Notes: generated by a model not told the origin, from the sequence alone. 64,000 nucleotides of DNA from Alkalibacter saccharofermentans DSM 14828 (GCF_900128885.1 NZ_FQTU01000007.1:1-64000), one strand, 5' to 3'; positions 40,304 through 49,376 are shown, counted from the stretch's first letter. Made by a program: numbers and translations.

Positions 40304-43300
40304 TGAAGAAGAGATCTTTTTATAAAAATCTCGCAAGGTCAATATCAGGCAGTAAGGGACGATTCTTTTCTATCATGGCGATAATATTTCTAGGAGTCAG
40401 CTTCTTTGCAGGAATAAATGCAACAGAACCGGATATGATAATCTCTGCCGATAAATACTACCGGGAGCAGAAGCTATCGGATTTTAGGATAATATCTCCT
40501 CTGGGGTTCAAAGAAGTAGACTTGGAAGATATACAAAGCCTGAGAGGAGTATCCCAGGTTCAAAAAGGGTATTACAAGGACCTTTTCTTAACGACCCTAA
40601 ATGGAGACAGCAATATCGTAAAGCTGTTAAGCTACGATCCCGGGGATTTCAAAGATGGCAAAGGCATGAATATACCCTATCTATTAGAAGGAAAGCTGCC
40701 GGAAAAATCAGGTGAAATAGCCTTGGAGAGAAGCTTTAATGTGCCTAGAGGAATAGAAATAGGAGACTCCCTTATGGCTTCTGCCCCTGCAGGAGTAAAA
40801 ATAGAGGACGACCTTAATAACCAGGAACTCATTATAGTTGGCTTTGTAAGCTCGCCCCTTTACATCAACTATGAAAGAGGGCAGACTAATATAGGAAATG
40901 GTTCAATTGATTATTTTGGCTATGTATACCATGAAGATTTCAACCTCGAATATTTCAACGAAGTCTATGTATCTCTTGAGGGCAGTCATGAATACGAGGC
41001 TTACTCTGAAGGATACTACAGCATTGTCAAAAACCCTGAAACGCTGCTGGAAGCATTGGGAGTGGCTGCTATGGAGAGGGAAACCGGTGAATTCAGAAAA
41101 GAGCTTGAAGAAAATAGAGATATTTTCCTTGAAAGCAAGCAAAGAGCCCAGGATGAAATCGACAAGGCTCAGGCTGAACTTGAAAATGCAGAGAAAGAAA
41201 TTATCGATGGAGCAAACCGGCTAAGTGATTTAGAAAGCAGGTACCGACGGGAGATAGAAATGGGACGGTCGGATTTGGATAATGCAAGATCTGCTATTGA
41301 GCTAGCCAAGACATCCTATTTCGGAGGATATCTTGCTTGGCTCGAGGGTTACAATGAATACCAAGACGGGAGGATGGACCTGATAGAGGCAAAATCCCAA
41401 CTGGACGATGCTAAGATCAGGATTGAAAACGGTGAAGCAGACCTTGAAAATGCAAAAATACAGCTTGAGGCAACCAATGCCACAATAACTGCATTGAAAG
41501 AGGTCCAGTCAGGGCTTCCTGACGAAGATGAGGTCCCAACCCAGGATGAATACGACGCCTTGATAGAAGATATACGCCAGGCAAGTCCCCAGCTTGCCCA
41601 GGCGCTTTCTGCATACAGCCCCCAGTACTTTGTCCAGTTCAGGCTGTCTTTGGGTTCTGCAATAGCCACATTGGAAGATAACTACGCTCAGGGACAAAAA
41701 CAGGTAGAAGAAGGTGAAAAGCTTCTCGAAGAGAGCAAATCACAATATGAAAACGGACTTAAGGAATACGAGGCAGGAGTCGTATCGCTTCAAAAAGCCA
41801 AGGCAGAGCTTGATGAGTCGAAGCGTCAGATCGATTTTGCAAGAACCGAGATAGAAAAAGGTGAAATTGATATAAGACGTGGCACAGAGGAACTGGAAAA
41901 AGCTCAGGCAGAGCTAGACAAGGCTTTAAATGAGGGCTATGCAGAGCTTGAAAAAGCTAGGGAAGACGTAAAAGAGGGCTGGAGAATTTTCGAAGAGGAA
42001 AAGAAGGACGCCCTGGCACAAATAGCTGAAGCAGAAGCTGAAATCAAGGATGCAGAAAGACAGATTTTAGAGCTTCCCAAGGAATGGTTCGTCAATACCA
42101 GGGATGCAAACCCCGGATATTCAAGCTATGGAGATGATGCCAATAGGATAGGCGCTGTTGCCAAAGTATTCCCATTATTCTTCTTTTTAGTTGCAGCCTT
42201 GGTGTGCTTGACTACTATGACGAGGATGGTTGAAGAAGAAAGAATTCAAATAGGAACTTTAAAGGCATTGGGATACAGCACGCCACTAATCGCCCTTAAG
42301 TACTTGGCGTACGGTCTGCTGGCAAGTCTTGCCGGAAGCATAGCAGGATTTTTATTAGGGTTCCAGCTGTTTCCGAGGCTTATAATGACGGTTTACGGAG
42401 GAATGTATGAAATACCTCATATGCTGAGCCCGGTGCATCCTAACTACGCCCTAATATCAACAGGAATCGCGGTATTTACCACTGTATCCGCTTCCATGTG
42501 GGCAAGCCTTGCAGCACTTAGGACTACCCCTAGTCAGTTAATGCAGCCTAAAGCTCCAAAACCGGGAAAAAGAATTTTGCTTGAGAGAATAGGATTTTTG
42601 TGGAAGCACATGAATTTTACACAGAAAGTGACTGCGAGGAATATTTTCAGGTATAAGAGAAGGTTTTTCATGACAGTCATCGGAATATCCGGGTGCAGCG
42701 CTCTCTTGCTGGCAGGATACGGTATAAAGGATTCTGTAAATGCCATTTCTGAAGTCCAGTTCGACCAGGTGTTTTTATACGATGGAATCGTAGCTATGGA
42801 TACGGAAAATGAAGATAGGTCAGATTTGGAGGAAATACTCGGAACAAATCCCGGTGTGAGGGAATATACTTCAGCCATGGTGGAAAGCGTATCGGTTTAT
42901 AAAGAAAGAGGGGGCAGGCAGTTTGAGGTCTCTATGTGGGTTCCAAAAGAAAAAAATCAGTTCCCCAGCTTCTTTGATCTTCATGAGAGGATATCCCAAG
43001 AGCCATTGAATCTCGGCGAAGACGGGGCGGTGATAACGGAGAAGATTGCCAGGCTCTTTGACGTTTCTGTGGGTGACGAACTTGAGTTTAGGGATACAGA
43101 AAACAGGGTCTATAGTTTTGAAATTTCAGGTATAGCCGAAAATTATCTAGGGCACAACATCTTCATGTCTGAAGAGTACTTCGACAAGATAACATTGAGA
43201 AGCCCGGAATTCAATGCCGGTATATTTAACCTTTACGAAGACAGGGCTTTTGACGAATCCGGATTCAGGGAAGACATCTTGAGCTATGAGGGAGCTGTCG

Positions 43301-43755
43301 GCATATCCCTTTCATCTACTTTTAGAGAGGATTTCAATAATACGATGTCCAGTCTTGATTACGTCGTTTTAATCTTGATTCTCTCGGCGGGCGCCCTTGC
43401 CTTTGTTGTCTTGTACAATCTAACAAATATTAACATAACAGAACGCTTGCGGGAAATTGCCACCATAAAAGTATTGGGATTTAGAAGCAGGGAAGTAGCG
43501 GCGTATGTATACAGGGAAAACCTTATACTTTCATTTACCGGAACTGTTTTAGGGCTGTTTTTGGGATTTGTGTTGCATCAGTTCGTGATGGACACAATGG
43601 AGGTGGACAACATGATGTTTGGCAGGATCATTTCGGTCTGGAGTTACATGTATGCGGTTGCTTTGACTATGATGTTTTCCGTGCTGGTAAATGTTTTGAT
43701 GTTTTTTAAATTGAAAAAAGTAGACATGGTGGAATCGTTGAAATCCATAGAGTAG
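40297..43755 (+). CDS. FtsX-family ABC permease with long coiled-coil insert
   Basis: This 1152-residue permease has an N-terminal membrane helix (RFFSIMAIIFLGVSFFAG), a large extracytoplasmic region including about 300 residues of Glu/Lys/Ala heptads (roughly residues 265-600), and FtsX membrane domains at about 620-750 and 1020-1150 (FFLVAALVCLTTMTRMVEEE and LTNINITERLREIATIKVLG). It resembles the large Firmicutes MacB-like permeases linked to peptide export or cell-wall stress. The operon is ATPase, permease, TetR. Its substrate is unknown. The start at 40297 overlaps the ATPase gene by seven bases; a second ATG at 40303 is equally possible. Confidence 0.88.
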   Translation: MVMKKRSFYKNLARSISGSKGRFFSIMAIIFLGVSFFAGINATEPDMIISADKYYREQKLSDFRIISPLGFKEVDLEDIQSLRGVSQVQKGYYKDLFLTTLNGDSNIVKLLSYDPGDFKDGKGMNIPYLLEGKLPEKSGEIALERSFNVPRGIEIGDSLMASAPAGVKIEDDLNNQELIIVGFVSSPLYINYERGQTNIGNGSIDYFGYVYHEDFNLEYFNEVYVSLEGSHEYEAYSEGYYSIVKNPETLLEALGVAAMERETGEFRKELEENRDIFLESKQRAQDEIDKAQAELENAEKEIIDGANRLSDLESRYRREIEMGRSDLDNARSAIELAKTSYFGGYLAWLEGYNEYQDGRMDLIEAKSQLDDAKIRIENGEADLENAKIQLEATNATITALKEVQSGLPDEDEVPTQDEYDALIEDIRQASPQLAQALSAYSPQYFVQFRLSLGSAIATLEDNYAQGQKQVEEGEKLLEESKSQYENGLKEYEAGVVSLQKAKAELDESKRQIDFARTEIEKGEIDIRRGTEELEKAQAELDKALNEGYAELEKAREDVKEGWRIFEEEKKDALAQIAEAEAEIKDAERQILELPKEWFVNTRDANPGYSSYGDDANRIGAVAKVFPLFFFLVAALVCLTTMTRMVEEERIQIGTLKALGYSTPLIALKYLAYGLLASLAGSIAGFLLGFQLFPRLIMTVYGGMYEIPHMLSPVHPNYALISTGIAVFTTVSASMWASLAALRTTPSQLMQPKAPKPGKRILLERIGFLWKHMNFTQKVTARNIFRYKRRFFMTVIGISGCSALLLAGYGIKDSVNAISEVQFDQVFLYDGIVAMDTENEDRSDLEEILGTNPGVREYTSAMVESVSVYKERGGRQFEVSMWVPKEKNQFPSFFDLHERISQEPLNLGEDGAVITEKIARLFDVSVGDELEFRDTENRVYSFEISGIAENYLGHNIFMSEEYFDKITLRSPEFNAGIFNLYEDRAFDESGFREDILSYEGAVGISLSSTFREDFNNTMSSLDYVVLILILSAGALAFVVLYNLTNINITERLREIATIKVLGFRSREVAAYVYRENLILSFTGTVLGLFLGFVLHQFVMDTMEVDNMMFGRIISVWSYMYAVALTMMFSVLVNVLMFFKLKKVDMVESLKSIE

Positions 43756-43764
43756 GAGAGAAAT

Positions 43765-44340
43765 ATGAGAATAAGCAAGGATCCTGAAGTAAGAAAACAA
43801 GAAATACTGGATGCAGCCTCAAGGCTCTTTGAAAAACAGGGCATAGAAAAAACGTCGATGGCGGATGTCGCAAAAGAAGCCGATATTACCAAGGGTCTCG
43901 TCTACTATTATTTTAAATCAAAAGAAGAGCTCGTGGATGAGGCTCTTAAGCATTTTATTCTGGAAAGCGAATTGGTTTTGAAAAATATAGTACAGAATAG
44001 AAATTTAGATTTTTTCGGCAAGCTATCAGAGATACTGAAGCTCTATTTTTTGACGATTAGCAAAAATTTAGGGATTAACACGCTTGCCAAATCAAATCCA
44101 GGGGTATATGAATTAGTAAAAAGGAGCCTGTGCAAATCTGCATTAGACCATACTGGAGTACTGGTCGAGGAGGGGGTTAAATCCGGATTCATAAACATTT
44201 CACATCCGGAATATATACTAAAGATTCTGATCGGAGGCATCGCAGACCTGTATTCCGAAGGAGTAAGAGATCCAGATGTTTTTGCCGATATCATCGAACA
44301 GACTTTGCATCTTCCGAAAGATTCATTGAGGATTTGGTAA
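43765..44340 (+). CDS. TetR/AcrR-family regulator of the ABC operon
   Basis: This 191-residue regulator has the TetR helix-turn-helix at residues 8-55: RKQEILDAASRLFEKQGIEK and then MADVAKEADITKGLVYYYFK. The C-terminal ligand-binding half is typical. It is nine bases after the permease gene with GGAG in front of the ATG. The TetR-type palindrome ahead of the ATPase gene implies negative autoregulation of the whole operon, with a transported compound as the plausible inducer. Confidence 0.9.
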   Translation: MRISKDPEVRKQEILDAASRLFEKQGIEKTSMADVAKEADITKGLVYYYFKSKEELVDEALKHFILESELVLKNIVQNRNLDFFGKLSEILKLYFLTISKNLGINTLAKSNPGVYELVKRSLCKSALDHTGVLVEEGVKSGFINISHPEYILKILIGGIADLYSEGVRDPDVFADIIEQTLHLPKDSLRIW

Positions 44341-44358
44341 AATAGGGAGGAGTTATAA

Positions 44359-44697
44359 ATGAAAAAAGTTATTATGTATACGACACAGACTTGTCCGTAT
44401 TGCAGGTCTGCCAAGGATTTCTTGAAAGAAAACAAGATAAGCTATACAGAAAAAAACGCTTCTGCAGATCCACAAGCCCAAAAGGAGATGGCAAGCCTTA
44501 ATCTTAGGGGAGTGCCGTCATTTCTGATCGGAGAGGAAGTAGTAGTGGGACTTGACAAAGAAAAGATTTTAAACCTGGTGGATCATAGGTTGGTTGAGTG
44601 TCCGGGATGCAAAGCAAAGCTGAGGCTGCCAAATAAAAAAGGAAAGGTCAAGGCGACTTGTCCCAAATGTGGGACGGATTTTAACTGGGAGCCGTAA
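44359..44697 (+). CDS. Glutaredoxin fused to a zinc-ribbon
   Basis: This 112-residue protein has a glutaredoxin domain at residues 1-76 with the redox motif TCPYC and the cis-proline loop GVPSFLIGEE. A C-terminal zinc-ribbon follows, CPGCKAKLRLPNKKG then CPKCGTDF. The two domains together are uncommon. It probably reduces protein disulfides or, with the ribbon, targets a specific partner. GGGAGGAG precedes the ATG, 19 bases after tetR, so it may be read through from that operon. Confidence 0.85.
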   Translation: MKKVIMYTTQTCPYCRSAKDFLKENKISYTEKNASADPQAQKEMASLNLRGVPSFLIGEEVVVGLDKEKILNLVDHRLVECPGCKAKLRLPNKKGKVKATCPKCGTDFNWEP

Positions 44698-44788
44698 ACC
44701 GGGGAAGCTCAGGCATAAAGATATTGTTGCAAATTGGCATGCTGTATAGGTATAATAATCTCCTGAATATGAAAACGAGGTGTATGAT

Positions 44789-45829
44789 TTGACAGAGGAT
44801 AGATTTAGGATGCCCGGGGAATGGGAAAAGCACAGCAGGACGATATTGGAATGGCCGGTGAGAGAATCCATGATATGGCCTGACAATTATGAAGCTGTGA
44901 AAAGGGCATACGCCCAAGTTATAGAAGCTATAATTGATTTCGAAAAGGTAAGCTTGGTAGTCAATAAAAGCGACATAGATAGTGCAAAGGCTTGCCTGGG
45001 GGACAGGGTTGATTATCTGCTTATCGAACATGATGACGCCTGGGCCAGGGATAACATACCTACCTTTGGTTATGATTTAGATGGCAATTTGGTGGCGCTA
45101 AACTGGAAATTCAACGCTTGGGGGGAAAAATACAAGCCCTATGATCTAGATGACCTGGTAGGAGAAAAGATTCTAAGGGTCATGAATATCAAGGAAATAA
45201 AACCTCCCTTGGTGCTTGAGGGTGGAAGCATACACTCTGATGGCGAAGGCACTATTTTGACGACGAAGCAGTGCTTGCTTAATAAAAATAGAAACCCTCA
45301 CATGTCTAGGGAGGAGATAGAAAAAATCTTAAGTGAATACCTGGGAGCAAAAAAAATAATATGGCTTGATGAAGGTCTAGATGGTGACGAAACCGACGGA
45401 CACATAGATAATATAGCCTGCTTTGCAAAACCGGGCGTAGTGCTCATACAGACGTGCGACGACCCTGAAGACCCAAACTATCAAATAACCAAAGATTCCC
45501 TGGATGTATTAAATGAATCCGTTGATGCGAAGGGCAGAAAGCTACAAGTGATCGAAATCCCCCAACCACCTATGAGAGCATACAAAGGGAAAAGGCTGAC
45601 TCTAAGCTATCTGAACTTCTATTTTGTAAACGGCGGAATAATACTTCCTGTTTTTGGTGACGATGCACGCCAGAGCGATGCTAAGGCTGCTTTAATATTA
45701 AGAGAAGTATTTCCTGATAGAAAGATAGTGCCGGTTGGCGGCTTGGAGCTTGTCAAAGAAGGAGGCAATGTGCACTGCATCACACAACAGGTGCCGGCTG
45801 ACTGGAAAGGAGAATCAAAAGAGATATGA
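44789..45829 (+). CDS. aguA: Agmatine deiminase
   Basis: This 346-residue enzyme of the guanidino-group-modifying family converts agmatine to N-carbamoylputrescine and ammonia. Conserved stretches are WPVRESMIWPDNY, DDAWARDNIPTFG, LEGGSIHSDGEGTILTT, DGDETDGHIDNIACF, and the catalytic cysteine in GGNVHCITQQVPA. The start is taken as TTG 44789 after GAGGTG; the GTG at 44780 overlaps that site. Its stop overlaps the start of aguB by four bases, and together they turn agmatine to putrescine. Confidence 0.93.
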   Translation: MTEDRFRMPGEWEKHSRTILEWPVRESMIWPDNYEAVKRAYAQVIEAIIDFEKVSLVVNKSDIDSAKACLGDRVDYLLIEHDDAWARDNIPTFGYDLDGNLVALNWKFNAWGEKYKPYDLDDLVGEKILRVMNIKEIKPPLVLEGGSIHSDGEGTILTTKQCLLNKNRNPHMSREEIEKILSEYLGAKKIIWLDEGLDGDETDGHIDNIACFAKPGVVLIQTCDDPEDPNYQITKDSLDVLNESVDAKGRKLQVIEIPQPPMRAYKGKRLTLSYLNFYFVNGGIILPVFGDDARQSDAKAALILREVFPDRKIVPVGGLELVKEGGNVHCITQQVPADWKGESKEI

Positions 45830-46698
45830 GAATCGTAAACATAGCAGCTACACAGATGAGCTGCAGCGACAATATAGATGAAAATATTAAAAAAGCGGAA
45901 AGCCTTGTTCGAAAAGCTGCTTCCAAGGGAGCAAATATTGTGCTGATACAGGAGCTTTTTGAAAGCCTGTATTTTTGTCAGAAAGAAAAGCCCGAGTTTT
46001 ACAACCTGGCAAGACCGGTTGAAGAAAACAGGGCTGTAAATCACTTTAAAAAAATTGCCATGGAGCTAGGCGTCGTACTTCCTATAAGCTTTTATGAAAG
46101 AAAGAACAACGCGCTTTATAATTCGGTAGCTATCGTAGATGCAGACGGAGAAATGCTTGGAGTGTATAGAAAGAGCCACATACCCGACGGTCCGGGATAT
46201 GAAGAAAAATACTACTTTAACCCGGGAGATACGGGATTTAAGGTGTGGAATACGAAGTTTGGCAAAATAGGCGTAGGGATATGCTGGGATCAATGGTTTC
46301 CGGAAGCAGCAAGATGCATGGCTCTCATGGGTGCGGAGATTTTGTTTTATCCTACTGCAATAGGATCTGAGCCGGAAAGCCCAGAAGTGGATTCGAAAGA
46401 TCACTGGCAAAGGTGCATGACAGGTCATGGTGCCTGTAATTTGATGCCTGTCGTCGCTTCGAACAGAACGGGCTTGGAAACCATCGATGATTCTACTATT
46501 AACTTCTACGGTTCGTCTTTTATTTCCGGACCTACAGGAGAGATTATCAGGGAAGCCGGCAGAAATGAGGAAGAAGTACTAGTGGCCCAGTTCGACCTGG
46601 ATGCTTTGATAGAACAAAGAATTGAGTGGGGAATATTTAGAGACAGAAGACCGGATTTGTACCGGCCCATACTGACATATGATGGTGTGGTGAAATAA
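45826..46698 (+). CDS. aguB: N-carbamoylputrescine amidase
   Basis: This 290-residue enzyme of the nitrilase superfamily hydrolyses N-carbamoylputrescine to putrescine, CO2 and ammonia. The catalytic triad is visible: glutamate in LIQELFESLYF, lysine in VYRKSHIPDGPGY and cysteine in GVGICWDQWFPEAAR. It begins at an ATG overlapping the aguA stop (ATGA), so translation is coupled. It completes a two-gene agmatine-to-putrescine pathway. Confidence 0.93.
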   Translation: MRIVNIAATQMSCSDNIDENIKKAESLVRKAASKGANIVLIQELFESLYFCQKEKPEFYNLARPVEENRAVNHFKKIAMELGVVLPISFYERKNNALYNSVAIVDADGEMLGVYRKSHIPDGPGYEEKYYFNPGDTGFKVWNTKFGKIGVGICWDQWFPEAARCMALMGAEILFYPTAIGSEPESPEVDSKDHWQRCMTGHGACNLMPVVASNRTGLETIDDSTINFYGSSFISGPTGEIIREAGRNEEEVLVAQFDLDALIEQRIEWGIFRDRRPDLYRPILTYDGVVK

Positions 46699-46700
46699 GG

Positions 46701-46817
46701 TCATTTCTTTTTCTTTTTTTTCTTCTTGTCTTTTTTCTTATCGATATTTATCAAAGGGCAGTCTTTGCAGTATTTGCCCTTTTTTTTAAATTTGCCGCAG
46801 CATTTTTCTCTAGACAT
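46701..46817 (-). CDS. 38-residue cysteine- and lysine-rich small protein
   Basis: On the minus strand GGAGGT precedes an ATG giving MSREKCCGKFKKKGKYCKDC, then PLINIDKKKD and a poly-lysine tail. The C-C and C-x2-C pattern suggests metal binding, perhaps through a CC...CxxC site. It runs against aguB, its stop lying just after the aguB stop. Part of its sequence is the plus-strand terminator. Small size makes it uncertain, but the ribosome site and the cysteine arrangement argue it is real. Confidence 0.55.
   Translation of the reverse strand: MSREKCCGKFKKKGKYCKDCPLINIDKKKDKKKKKKKK
46753..46787 (+). terminator. aguB terminator, embedded in an antisense small gene
   Basis: AAAGGGCA and TGCCCTTT pair across a 14-base loop, followed by a T-run. 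It acts for the plus strand about 60 bases after aguB. On the minus strand the same DNA encodes the KKGKYCKDCPL part of the small cysteine-rich protein. Confidence 0.6.
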
Positions 46818-46894
46818 GTTTACCTCCAACATTGGTATTGACTTTATTTATTTATTTATTCCCTGAATTGAAAAAAGAAAACAGGAGGTGGAAT

Positions 46895-47182
46895 ATGTTC
46901 ATTGCAGGATGTGAAGTAGAATTCTTGATTTATGAGTCAGGGTCTCTAAAAGAAAAAAGAAGCGTCGTTAAAAGTCTTATAAATAAAATAAAAAGCAGAT
47001 TTGCCATATCTGTAATTGAAAGCGGAGACAACGATCTATGGAAGAAAGGAAAGATAGGGTTTTCGTTCTGCTCCTTGAGTCAGGTGGGAATAGATCAGAA
47101 GCTAGATAAGATTCTGGAGTTAATCGAGCAAGAGAACAGGATTGAAGTAGTGGAGATAAAAAACGAAATAATGAAAATATGA
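46895..47182 (+). CDS. DUF503 protein (YlxP-like)
   Basis: This 95-residue protein starts MFIAGCEVEFLIYESGSLKE, then KRSVVKSLINKIKSRFAISV, the standard DUF503/YlxP pattern. YlxP lies near translation and ribosome genes in many Firmicutes and is suspected to act in ribosome maturation. That link is not visible here. CAGGAGGTG precedes the ATG; the open frame upstream has no start signal. Confidence 0.88.
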   Translation: MFIAGCEVEFLIYESGSLKEKRSVVKSLINKIKSRFAISVIESGDNDLWKKGKIGFSFCSLSQVGIDQKLDKILELIEQENRIEVVEIKNEIMKI

Positions 47183-47200
47183 GATAAGCAGGTGACTGAA

Positions 47201-48208
47201 ATGAATAAAGTGCATTTAGGAAATACAGGAATATATGTTAATAAAAATGGTTTTGGAGCTCTCCCAATACAAAGAATCACAAGGGAAGAAGCAAAATCCC
47301 TGCTTCTTAAAGCCTATGACAACGGCGTTGATTTTTTTGATACTGCTAGGATGTACTCGGACAGTGAAGAAAAAATCGGCTATGCTTTAGAAGGGTTCAG
47401 GCAAAATATTTATATAGCAACTAAGACTACCGCAAGGGACACCGAAAGCTTTTGGACTGACCTTAAACAAAGTCTCGAGTCGTTAAAGACAGGGTATGTG
47501 GATCTGTATCAGTTTCACAATCCGTCATTTTGTCCAAAACCAGGTGATGGTACCGGACTTTACGAAGCCATGGTCGAAGCAAAAGAAAAGGGATTGATAA
47601 GACATATTGGAATTACCAACCACAGATTGCATCTGGCATTTGAAGCTGTAGAAAGTGGCCTCTATGAAGTGTTGCAGTTTCCATTTAGCTACTTGGCAAA
47701 CGATGAGGAGAAAAAGCTTGTGAATTTATGCAAAAACCGCCAGGTCGGTTTTATAGCAATGAAAGCACTGTCTGGAGGATTGATAACCAATGCTAAAGCC
47801 GCTTATGCTTTTGTGAATCAGTTCGACAACGTGCTTCCCATATGGGGAATACAAAAAGAGAGTGAGTTGGACGAGTTTATATCATATCATCACGATGAGC
47901 CGGGAATGAAAGATGACATAATGGCTTTGATTGATAAAGACCTTAAAGAGTTAAGCGGCGAATTCTGCAGAGGGTGTGGGTATTGTTTGCCTTGCCCGGT
48001 TAACATAGACATACCCACATCTGCAAGAATGGGACTGATGCTCAGGAGAGCTCCATCTTCAAATTTCATGACAGATGAATGGAAAGAAAAAATGAATAGA
48101 GTGGAGGATTGTATTGAGTGCGGGCATTGTAAGGATAATTGTCCCTATGACCTAGATACTCCTAAGCTACTTAGAGAGAATTTACAAGTTTATAAAACTT
48201 ATCTTTAA
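47201..48208 (+). CDS. Aldo/keto reductase with C-terminal [4Fe-4S] domain
   Basis: This 335-residue protein has an aldo/keto reductase barrel (NGFGALPIQRITREEAKSLL, FFDTARMYSDSEEKIGYAL, VDLYQFHNPSF, IRHIGITNHRLHLAFE). It ends in a ferredoxin-like domain with CRGCGYCLPCPVNID and CIECGHCKDNCPYDLD. This fused family is common in anaerobes. Substrate unknown. The ATG follows AGGTGA by five to six bases; a GTG nine bases earlier is inside that site. It follows DUF503 by 18 bases. Confidence 0.88.
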   Translation: MNKVHLGNTGIYVNKNGFGALPIQRITREEAKSLLLKAYDNGVDFFDTARMYSDSEEKIGYALEGFRQNIYIATKTTARDTESFWTDLKQSLESLKTGYVDLYQFHNPSFCPKPGDGTGLYEAMVEAKEKGLIRHIGITNHRLHLAFEAVESGLYEVLQFPFSYLANDEEKKLVNLCKNRQVGFIAMKALSGGLITNAKAAYAFVNQFDNVLPIWGIQKESELDEFISYHHDEPGMKDDIMALIDKDLKELSGEFCRGCGYCLPCPVNIDIPTSARMGLMLRRAPSSNFMTDEWKEKMNRVEDCIECGHCKDNCPYDLDTPKLLRENLQVYKTYL

Positions 48209-48213
48209 TAAGC

Positions 48214-49155
48214 TCATCCACAGGCGTTGCAGCTCGAACAGTCGCCGCAAAGACCTGCAGGTGGGATATAGGATTTTATTTTAAAATCAAAATCAGGAAT
48301 AAAATATTCTATATCATCAATAGAAACTGACTGGGCTTCTTTCCCAAAGCTAAGCTTTAAGGGAGAGAGCTCTTTTTTTTGGGGATCCGAAAAGCTTCTT
48401 ATAAGCTTTGGAGACGCTATATTTACAAGCTTTCCTTCTTTGTATACTTCAATGAGGTTCATATCAGTGGTAATTGATTCTAGCTGTCCATCCGGAAAGA
48501 ATTTTAGTGAATTTAAATCTCCATTTACACCCAAGGGGTTGTTGTCGTAGGCTGCGATTTTACCAACAGGGGTGACTATGGGGTAGGGATAGGCAGGCTC
48601 GACAGATTTGATGCTTCCGTCTTCGTAGAAGGAAATTCCACATCTTATGGTCATATTCCCCCAAGGCATCAAAATTTCCTTTATCTCCCCAGGCCATAGG
48701 GTGAGGCTTTTCAAAGATCCAATTTCATAAAAGTATAAGCCGATAAGCTTAACGTTAAGAGCGGTTTTGTTGATGTTTATCTTAATAGGACTTATCAGGG
48801 CTGATTCATCCTGCTCTGTCCAAAATCCCGTGACAGCCCCGTCCAGAGGGAAAAGCCTTTTGATTTTGCCTGATGGATAAAAGATAGCCTTTTCTGCCGG
48901 AACTTCCCCTATATAGGTATGTATGAGCTTTTGACTGTGGAAGCAAATGCTTTTCAAGCTTCCGTCAGCATAAAAGGACACGCTGTCAGATTTGGATCTT
49001 CTTCCGTAAAAATCGCATAGAGGAACCAGTGGGCCGATCGGCGTTTGCAGGGTAACCGGTTCTAATAGCCCGCATCTGGATAAAGAGCCGTCCTTATGGT
49101 AAACTGGGTGGGAAATATCTTTAAGCAGTCCGTACTTTGTAGCATATTCTTTCAT
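48214..49155 (-). CDS. Repeat protein with MORN-like units and C-terminal cysteine cluster
   Basis: I do not recognise a named family. This 313-residue protein is built of about seven imperfect units of the form FYxDGSLKSI, for example VSFYADGSLKSICF, AIFYPSGKIKRLFP, LYFYEIGSLKSLTL, ISFYEDGSIKSVEP and LKFFPDGQLESITT. The pattern resembles the antitoxin-type MORN_2 variants. The last 12 residues, GLCGDCSSCNACG, hold four cysteines that could bind a metal. No signal peptide. Its leader contains a strong leftward terminator only about 25 bases before the ATG, so its expression may be attenuated. Confidence 0.7.
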   Translation of the reverse strand: MKEYATKYGLLKDISHPVYHKDGSLSRCGLLEPVTLQTPIGPLVPLCDFYGRRSKSDSVSFYADGSLKSICFHSQKLIHTYIGEVPAEKAIFYPSGKIKRLFPLDGAVTGFWTEQDESALISPIKININKTALNVKLIGLYFYEIGSLKSLTLWPGEIKEILMPWGNMTIRCGISFYEDGSIKSVEPAYPYPIVTPVGKIAAYDNNPLGVNGDLNSLKFFPDGQLESITTDMNLIEVYKEGKLVNIASPKLIRSFSDPQKKELSPLKLSFGKEAQSVSIDDIEYFIPDFDFKIKSYIPPAGLCGDCSSCNACG

Positions 49156-49178
49156 TTGACTAACAGCTCCTTTATTTT

Positions 49179-49214
49179 AAAAAAAGAGGCGCATTGATTT
49201 AAAATCAATGCGCC
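49179..49214 (-). terminator. Leader terminator or attenuator
   Basis: GGCGCATTGATTT and AAATCAATGCGCC form a 13-base perfect inverted repeat. On the minus strand a run of seven T follows, then the AAAGGAGC ribosome site. No leftward gene lies upstream that would need it, so it sits in the leader of the repeat-protein gene. Confidence 0.75.
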
Positions 49215-49376
49215 TTTGCAAGAATATTTCTATTAACGGAATTATATCACAAGTATAGTTGTGGCACAATGTGAATTTATTAAGGTTTTTGACGGCAACG
49301 CTGGAAAAATCAACTCAAATATACTAGACTAATAAGAGTAAGAATTCTATTTATAAAATACAGGAGGATAAGCGAC

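Noticed and set aside
46832..46894. Upstream extension of the DUF503 gene
   Set aside because: The frame is open, but a strong ribosome site and the family's usual start are at 46895.
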